A program made the position numbers and the translations under genes. The notes under the pieces were generated by a model. The model did not search any database. It saw only the letters and a list, made by a program, of their open reading frames with translations, and was not told the DNA's origin. Below, one piece after another: positions 59,289 through 64,000 of a stretch of 64,000 nucleotides of DNA. Each line of letters starts with the position of its first letter. The stretch's first letter is position 1. This DNA comes from a virus: positions 1 to 64,000 of IMG/VR virus record IMGVR_UViG_3300035670_000101; one strand, written 5' to 3'.

Positions 59289-59742
59289 TACCTGTAATTT
59301 ACTAATCATTATAACTAATATCATTATTAATTAAACTTATAATAAACTTACTAAACTTTCTTTGTTATTATTTATTATTATCTATTGTTTTTAACTTCAG
59401 TTTGTGTTAAGTGACTTTCAAATATCACCCTTATGGGGTAGCTATCAATTCAACTTTATAGCATCACGTTAAACGCTGTTTTAAGCTCATTCTAGCTACT
59501 TTATGATATAACGGTACATAGGTATATATACGTGCTTTAAAATGCCGCTACGGGGCTTATATGAAGATATACGTGGATATTCTAGAATAGGGAAAGGCTT
59601 TACTATTGAGACCAGTGCGCCATGTTTAATACTAAAATAGATATATGACACTTTTCATAAACCCCTTACCCACTCCTAAACACACTCCAGATATTTTACC
59701 TCTTAGAAAACATCCTTGTTCCCTAAAAACGCACTCTAAAAA
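59289..59742. other. Gene-free convergent spacer
   Basis: About 450 nt with no credible ORF, lying between convergent blocks. I see AT-rich sequence, a short GCC/GGC hairpin near 59552 and, at its right end, a word (TCTAAAAATTATTTTC) repeated at 60193. Nothing else is recognised. Confidence 0.5.
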
Positions 59743-60156
59743 TTATTTTCTAAAATTTCTTACTTGTACCAAATCCCCATCAATCCAATCATAACTTTCT
59801 TCCATGTAATCACTGCCTAATGATATAAAGTGCAGATGTCTGCGATACTCAACATCAAGACAAGAAAAGGGCATTACAACTTCCACCTTATTGTTTTCAA
59901 CTAACTCTTGGATAGTTTTAGATGACATACCCATCACACTAAAATACTTTACGCCAGATATCTTCTCAAACTCACAAACTAGGTTAGACCACCAACCACC
60001 TTCTTTTTTAGTGACCTTAACCATACACCCCACATAAATAGACTCACCATTACAATCCAAAACAGAGGTATCTGTTCCGATAACCCCGTAAGAACTGTAA
60101 CCCCTATACTCCAATGTTGGCTCTCCTTCAATAACCCTTGCTAAATGCAATTTCAT
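59743..60156 (-). CDS. Hypothetical protein (KOW/SH3-like pattern)
   Basis: 137 aa. D-C-N-G-E-S-I-Y-V-G-C-M-V-K-V-T-K and later D-G-D-L-V-Q-V suggest small beta-barrel modules, as in the neighbours at 60547 and 61009. GGAGGTTAT before ATG. Function unknown. Confidence 0.7.
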   Translation of the reverse strand: MKLHLARVIEGEPTLEYRGYSSYGVIGTDTSVLDCNGESIYVGCMVKVTKKEGGWWSNLVCEFEKISGVKYFSVMGMSSKTIQELVENNKVEVVMPFSCLDVEYRRHLHFISLGSDYMEESYDWIDGDLVQVRNFRK

Positions 60157-60196
60157 ATAACCTCCACTTAGTTAGATATAACCACTATCAAAATCT

Positions 60197-60442
60197 CTAA
60201 AAATTATTTTCCAAACTTTTTAATAACCCTACAGTGTACTTTACATCGACTATCATGTCATCGCTCAAGTGTGTATAAAAAGGGGAATTTTCGCCACGTT
60301 CCCTATTACTCACTCCTAAGATAATATGACCACAATCTGAATACATAAATCCATCGTAGTAGTCAACACCATAACGTTCCTTTTGATTGAGAAGTCTATC
60401 ACTACCAATGCACCACAAGGTTCTATTTTTAATCCTCTTCAT
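60197..60442 (-). CDS. Hypothetical protein
   Basis: 81 aa from ATG 60442 (GGAGAG upstream); GTG 60445 is possible. Tyr/Asp-rich, unrecognised. Confidence 0.65.
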   Translation of the reverse strand: MKRIKNRTLWCIGSDRLLNQKERYGVDYYDGFMYSDCGHIILGVSNRERGENSPFYTHLSDDMIVDVKYTVGLLKSLENNF

Positions 60443-60468
60443 CACTTCTCTCCAAGATATTCTACTTT

Positions 60469-60504
60469 TAAGAAAACCCTCCGCATTCCTAAAAACACGA
60501 GGGT
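60469..60504 (-). terminator. Probable terminator (- strand)
   Basis: ACCCTC / GAGGGT stem with a long A/T loop and TTTTCTT tail between 60547 and 60442. Confidence 0.55.
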
Positions 60505-60546
60505 AAAAATTTTCCGAAACAAATTTTATAAAATTGATAAAAATAT

Positions 60547-60783
60547 TTATCTGTTTGATGAAAGGAGTCTATTCTTCATTTCGGAAATCTCTGTGAATGT
60601 TGCTTTCCTGATAGTGTCCTCGAACACAAATCTTAGACTGCCCTTACGATCTTTTAAATCTAACAGAACAATGCAATCACGATTCCAATTCCACCCTCTC
60701 ACCTCATAAACACTGCCGTAAAGGTCTGGCAGTGCCTCACAAGATTTAAAACAAACCTTATCACCGATTTGGTAATTGCTCAT
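60547..60783 (-). CDS. Hypothetical SH3-like protein
   Basis: 78 aa from ATG 60783; ATGGAG lies upstream, and the longer frame has no site. Y-Q-I-G-D-K-V-C-F, then G-S-V-Y-E-V-R-G-W is a typical small-barrel pattern of phage accessory proteins. It overlaps the upstream gene by 23 nt. Confidence 0.65.
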   Translation of the reverse strand: MSNYQIGDKVCFKSCEALPDLYGSVYEVRGWNWNRDCIVLLDLKDRKGSLRFVFEDTIRKATFTEISEMKNRLLSSNR

Positions 60784-61012
60784 CAAACAACTCCATCTGA
60801 CCACTACAACTACGATAACCAAGCTCAACATCTGTTTTAGTTGCGTGAGATAAGTTCTCTGGAAGTTCACACAGTCCACACTTATTGAATGGTGTATTCA
60901 GTTCTTTACCAAGTAAATATTCACCACCAATATTATAACAGATGTAATACAGTTGATTATTCCACTTACGAATTACAGGGTCGTTTATTTTAAAATATGT
61001 ATATTCGCTCAT
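60761..61012 (-). CDS. Hypothetical protein
   Basis: 83 aa with four Cys, D-P-V-I-R-K-W-N start region. ATGA overlap with the upstream gene. Unrecognised. Confidence 0.65.
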   Translation of the reverse strand: MSEYTYFKINDPVIRKWNNQLYYICYNIGGEYLLGKELNTPFNKCGLCELPENLSHATKTDVELGYRSCSGQMELFDEQLPNR

Positions 61013-61323
61013 AATCGTCTCCCTGCTTTGATTTCTTCATCTGTTGCATGTCTTAGAGCATCCAATTTAAAATCATTCCCATTGGTAAATCTAACAAATC
61101 TACCCAGCTCTTTTAAGTCATCTCGAAAATAAGCAATCTCAAGAACAACATCGCCAAACAAGTGCGTATTTTCATGCTTGCAAACCACCTTATCCCCCTC
61201 TTCAAAAATATTGTGCTCCCTACGATACTCAAGAAGTTTCCTGAGTAAGAACTCATCAAATCCCCACTCCTCTCCTTCCAATTTAGCAGCCTCGTACCCA
61301 CCTAATCGCTCAATTAAACTCAT
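61009..61323 (-). CDS. Hypothetical protein
   Basis: 104 aa from ATG 61323 with GGAGAG upstream; the earlier ATG 61335 holds that site. Helical N-terminus (Y-E-A-A-K-L-E-G) then a barrel-like G-D-K-V-V-C-K-H segment. Unrecognised. Confidence 0.65.
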   Translation of the reverse strand: MSLIERLGGYEAAKLEGEEWGFDEFLLRKLLEYRREHNIFEEGDKVVCKHENTHLFGDVVLEIAYFRDDLKELGRFVRFTNGNDFKLDALRHATDEEIKAGRRL

Positions 61324-61343
61324 ATTGCTCTCCATAACACAGA

Positions 61344-61946
61344 TTATCCTTTCGGATAATATAATTGAACATACTCATCAAATGTTAATTCATCCTCATC
61401 CTCTGTAAAGAATGTTAAGTGATTAAAATCACTGACATAAGCCCTCCGAGTATCAGTTTCTAAGACTAAGTGACCAACTGCACCAGCATAATAGATATAA
61501 TTTACATGGTATAAGGTATCACCAAACAATACCTCACACCCCAACAATCTATTTAGTGTGAATTTGTCTTTTTTCTTGGTGTTATCTTTGTTTTGCTTCA
61601 CAGCTTTATAAACACTATCTATGAATTTTTCACCGAATACTTGCGCCCAAGCGATTGTGAAATTATTACTTAAAGTGTTATCACATCTGTTAGTTTCTCC
61701 AACCATCTCTTTCAACTCCTCTAAAGTTGCTTGTTCAAAGTTATCATCATCTAACCAACCTTCGGTGATCTCTCCATAATCCCAAGCACACAACCCATTA
61801 TATTTCGCCGCATCATCAGCACTGAAACCATCCTCTGCTTCATAACCAATCTTCCCTAACAACTCCACAGCTTGTAGAATATCTTGTGGAATAACACTAT
61901 GAAACTTTAGATTTTTAAACTCGTTTAACTCATTAAACCCTTTCAT
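61344..61946 (-). CDS. Hypothetical protein
   Basis: 200 aa, acidic. The helical first half ends in a Lys-rich linker (about 120-130) followed by a strand-rich segment. Unrecognised. GGAGGTGGTA before ATG; overlaps the upstream stop. Confidence 0.7.
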   Translation of the reverse strand: MKGFNELNEFKNLKFHSVIPQDILQAVELLGKIGYEAEDGFSADDAAKYNGLCAWDYGEITEGWLDDDNFEQATLEELKEMVGETNRCDNTLSNNFTIAWAQVFGEKFIDSVYKAVKQNKDNTKKKDKFTLNRLLGCEVLFGDTLYHVNYIYYAGAVGHLVLETDTRRAYVSDFNHLTFFTEDEDELTFDEYVQLYYPKG

Positions 61947-62179
61947 TTACCACCTCCAATAGCAACTAACACTTGACCAATAAACGCTAAAATAAATACA
62001 CCTAAACACCACCAATATTTCCAGTAGTGCAACCACTCACCTGTTAACCCTGACTGATTTAAACCCCACGCAACAACACTCAGGATAACAAACCAAATAG
62101 TTGTAGGGATTAACGCTAAGAAACTCACCAATCCAAAGAATGTAAAACCTATTTTAAAACCTTCTGCGAAATTACTCAT
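61943..62179 (-). CDS. Small membrane protein
   Basis: 78 aa with hydrophobic helices at about 8-36 and 52-75 (three segments possible). GGAGAAAAGTA before ATG. Unrecognised. Confidence 0.65.
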   Translation of the reverse strand: MSNFAEGFKIGFTFFGLVSFLALIPTTIWFVILSVVAWGLNQSGLTGEWLHYWKYWWCLGVFILAFIGQVLVAIGGGK

Positions 62180-62190
62180 TACTTTTCTCC

Positions 62191-62547
62191 TTAATAAAAA
62201 TCAACAAACCAACCTTTCCAACTGTGCTTCTTATACCTCTCGTTAAGAGCGGAGTGAAACTCATGCCAATAGAAATCATGTGTTCGTCCTTCATATGTCA
62301 CTCTAAAGCAATAGTCTGCTGCATTATTAACTTCACGCATATACAACTCATCCTTAACTGGATGACCATCAATATACTCAGACACAAAATATATATTTCT
62401 AATCTTAACCCCTGTTAAACTATAAACCTCATAAACAGCTTTAGTAACTTTATCTAAGATAACCTTGCGATCATTCTTAAACTGATCAATTTCTTTCTGC
62501 TCATCACTGATTCGCTCTTTAACTTTTTCTTTCCAATCATTACTCAT
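62191..62547 (-). CDS. Hypothetical protein
   Basis: 118 aa, charged helical N-terminus then strand-rich and His/Trp-containing. GAGAGAAAGAAA before ATG. Unrecognised. Confidence 0.7.
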   Translation of the reverse strand: MSNDWKEKVKERISDEQKEIDQFKNDRKVILDKVTKAVYEVYSLTGVKIRNIYFVSEYIDGHPVKDELYMREVNNAADYCFRVTYEGRTHDFYWHEFHSALNERYKKHSWKGWFVDFY

Positions 62548-62583
62548 TTTCTTTCTCTCATAAATTAATTATGCACACTAATT

Positions 62584-62985
62584 TCAGTTATGCACAGATG
62601 AAACACGATACGTCCCTTTACCATAAATCTCTGCAACAAACTCATCAGCTTCCTTGTATGATTTTACTGAGATGTATATTCTGTTCCCACAAGCATTACG
62701 GAATGAAAACTTACCCTTGTTACTAACTTCTGTAGGGTCTTGGTCTTGTGTTAGTACAGTGATTTTAACCTTCTGAACAACTGTTTTATCTTTAACAACA
62801 TTTGTCTTTTTATCTACGATTTGTTTAACAACTTTACGATTCCACCAACAAACCCCTCCCAATACCAACACTTCAGGATTCCATGCTTTCTCCTTTAGGA
62901 GAGCCTTTAGCTCTTTCTTCTGTTGCTGCTCTGTTTCGTATTCATTTAATGCTAATGCTGTTTTGAGTGCTAGTGCTAAAGACAT
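62584..62985 (-). CDS. Hypothetical protein
   Basis: 133 aa. Alanine/leucine-rich start (not a convincing signal peptide), helical linker, then a basic strand-rich domain ending G-K-G-T-Y-R-V. First gene after the 63027 promoter. AGGAAGAAACA before ATG. Confidence 0.7.
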   Translation of the reverse strand: MSLALALKTALALNEYETEQQQKKELKALLKEKAWNPEVLVLGGVCWWNRKVVKQIVDKKTNVVKDKTVVQKVKITVLTQDQDPTEVSNKGKFSFRNACGNRIYISVKSYKEADEFVAEIYGKGTYRVSSVHN

Positions 62986-63026
62986 TGTTTCTTCCTATTG
63001 TGTTACTAACTACGTTTCTTACAATC

Positions 63027-63055
63027 ATAATAAAGGAGTGCTAACGTTGTGTCAA
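63027..63055 (-). promoter_or_regulatory. Strong sigma70-type promoter (- strand)
   Basis: On the - strand TTGACA, 17 bp, TATTAT. It would drive the gene set 62985 to 59743. Confidence 0.85.
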
Positions 63056-63070
63056 CACCCCTTTTAAATA

Positions 63071-63484
63071 TTATTTCTTTTCTAAACTTTCCAACACCTC
63101 GATACCATCGCGCTGAAGTGTTCTCAACCCTCTAGCAAGATTTAGTACATTATGGTAAGAGTCTTTATACATCTTGATTTCGTTATCACGATCTTCAATA
63201 AGCTTCTTTAGATGCTCAGTGTACTCAAGGTTATCTTTGTACCAATATTCATCATAGTAGTCTTTCCACTTCTCCTTTTCTTTCTTAACTTCATCAACCC
63301 AAGATAAATCTTTTATTGTGTGTGCAGCATGGAAAGTGTTAGAAATATCACTATCTTTATTCATAAACACGAAACACCACCACATAAAGTAGATAACAAA
63401 CACTTTATGACGATTAACATCGTTAAACTCATGTCCGGAGTAGTAGTTAAGTCTAAACTTCTTATACCTCTCAATTAACAGCAT
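63071..63484 (-). CDS. Hypothetical coiled-coil protein
   Basis: 137 aa. A hydrophobic stretch (about 27-41) may be membrane-associated; the second half is Lys/Glu/Tyr-rich coiled coil. Overlaps the end of the inner-spanin frame; AGGAG lies 11 nt before ATG. Unrecognised. Confidence 0.65.
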   Translation of the reverse strand: MLLIERYKKFRLNYYSGHEFNDVNRHKVFVIYFMWWCFVFMNKDSDISNTFHAAHTIKDLSWVDEVKKEKEKWKDYYDEYWYKDNLEYTEHLKKLIEDRDNEIKMYKDSYHNVLNLARGLRTLQRDGIEVLESLEKK

Positions 63485-63770
63485 CTTTTAATTTCTCCTG
63501 TTTAGTGGTGTTAACACTCTTAACAACCTCCTCACCCCATTGTTTCAAGGTAATAACACTATTACCTAATTTGTCAGCTTCGACAGCGAAGTAGTCTTGT
63601 TCTGCAATGCACGTTTCGAGTAATCCTCCGATGGTAGATAAACGTTCGGCATTGGTGGTATCTTTGTCTCCACTGGAATTGGTACTACTATTGGTAGTGG
63701 TCGTGTATTGTTTGATTGCTTCTGACAACCTAGCATTACTACTGTTGAGAGAACTAATAGTGCTGTTAAT
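63471..63770 (-). pseudogene. Inner spanin (Rz) C-terminal part, behind an in-frame stop
   Basis: The frame continues from the upstream spanin part without shift after the TAA at 63771-63773. It encodes the usual Rz C-terminal pattern, I-x-x-L-L-E-x-C ... Y-F-A-V-E-A-D-K-L and L-K-Q-W-G. The outer-spanin gene overlaps it in another frame. Either a nonsense change, stop read-through, or internal initiation (TTG 63728) must explain it. Confidence 0.55.
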
Positions 63771-63781
63771 TTATTTTTCAC
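63566..63781 (-). CDS. Outer spanin (Rz1-like lipoprotein)
   Basis: 71 aa, GTG start with AAGGAG 10 nt upstream. Lipoprotein signal with lipobox V-M-L-G-C (Cys19), then a Pro-rich mature part (R-P-L-P-I-V-V-P-I-P), the standard Rz1 composition. It lies inside the Rz frame, as in embedded Rz/Rz1 pairs, and would link to Rz across the periplasm to fuse membranes at lysis. It is far from the holin/endolysin genes at 10361-11640. Confidence 0.75.
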   Translation of the reverse strand: MKNKLTALLVLSTVVMLGCQKQSNNTRPLPIVVPIPVETKIPPMPNVYLPSEDYSKRALQNKTTSLSKLTN

Positions 63782-64000
63782 GAACAGAATACTCCTTCTG
63801 AATTTGTGTTGTTTTCTCTACTAAAGATTGATAATCACGTAAAGATTTTTCTTGTGCTAAACGTAAAGATGTTTCACTATCAACTTGCAGTTGCTTTAGT
63901 GTAAGCTCATTCTCAATCTTAGTAACAAGGTGTTCGGCACGTTCTTGTTTATGTGCTATTGTTTCTTGCTCATACTTCTCTTGGTAATTGTTACCCCTAA
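63771..64000 (-). CDS. Inner spanin (Rz-like), N-terminal part, partial at window edge
   Basis: Open from the window end (about 75 aa visible) to TAA at 63771-63773. It is a long Lys/Glu/Gln coiled coil (Q-E-K-Y-E-Q-E, then A-E-H-L-V-T-K), the periplasmic rod of i-spanins; the N-terminal membrane anchor would be outside the window. The same frame resumes after the stop with the Rz C-terminal domain. Confidence 0.6.
   Translation of the reverse strand, partial: RGNNYQEKYEQETIAHKQERAEHLVTKIENELTLKQLQVDSETSLRLAQEKSLRDYQSLVEKTTQIQKEYSVREK

Noticed and set aside
1-64000. tRNA genes and CRISPR arrays
   Set aside because: No cloverleaf with a GTTCRANNC arm and no regularly spaced identical repeats were found by eye; a tRNA scan would be decisive.
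1-64000. Integrase, CI-type repressor or attachment site (temperate lifestyle)
   Set aside because: No recombinase or lysogeny repressor is recognisable in the window; the HTH proteins at 14460 and 51728 fit other roles. Genes outside the window could change this.

Overview
The window is a piece of a large, AT-rich, lytic-type tailed phage genome with a contractile (myovirus) tail. Terminase, portal, capsid and sheath genes are not seen and should lie outside the window. The low GC, the many UUG/GUG starts and the fibre modules fit a gamma-proteobacterial host such as Acinetobacter. That host guess is inference.

Layout. (1) 1-11640, + strand: tail assembly chaperone with a probable -1 frameshift extension, tape measure, Dit-like protein, baseplate plug, hub, Gp138-type spike, gp25-like wedge, baseplate J, DUF2612 protein and collar-type fibre, then holin-like proteins and a GH19-type endolysin. 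(2) 11693-14158: a tailspike with compositionally distinct central and C-terminal parts. (3) 14160-17953: an O-like initiator gene carrying a DnaA box, four iterons and an AT-rich stretch, then small genes and a TV-Pol-like family A/T7-RNAP-related polymerase. (4) 18200-46880, + strand: DNA replication and nucleotide metabolism (TOPRIM-helicase without a zinc domain, family A DNA polymerase, SSB-like protein, 5'-3' exonuclease, DEDD exonuclease, dCMP deaminase-like protein, MazG-like protein, NrdA, NrdB, glutaredoxin, ThyX) with many small unknown genes and several homing-type nucleases. (5) 46927-54009, - strand: small genes, a SLOG protein, an HTH protein and a UvrD-like helicase. (6) 54079-55003: a gene-free, very AT-rich region between two outward-facing promoters. 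(7) 55065-59246, + strand: small genes. (8) 59743-64000, - strand: small genes and a spanin locus at the window edge.

Working together: the O-like protein probably opens the iteron origin and loads the TOPRIM helicase; the polymerase, SSB and exonuclease form a T7-like fork; RNR, glutaredoxin, ThyX, the deaminase and the MazG-like protein supply or clean dNTPs. Because the helicase has no zinc primase domain, the TV-Pol-like protein is a candidate primer maker (inference). Control seems to use host sigma70: about a dozen -35/-10 pairs with 16-17 bp spacing are visible on both strands, separated by intrinsic terminators.

Most notable: the self-contained origin inside the initiator gene, the TV-Pol-like gene, two genes that appear to start with AUC, a four-member family of AP2-like putative mobile proteins, an in-frame stop splitting the inner spanin exactly at the outer-spanin start, and structured leaders before ssb and the - strand operon.
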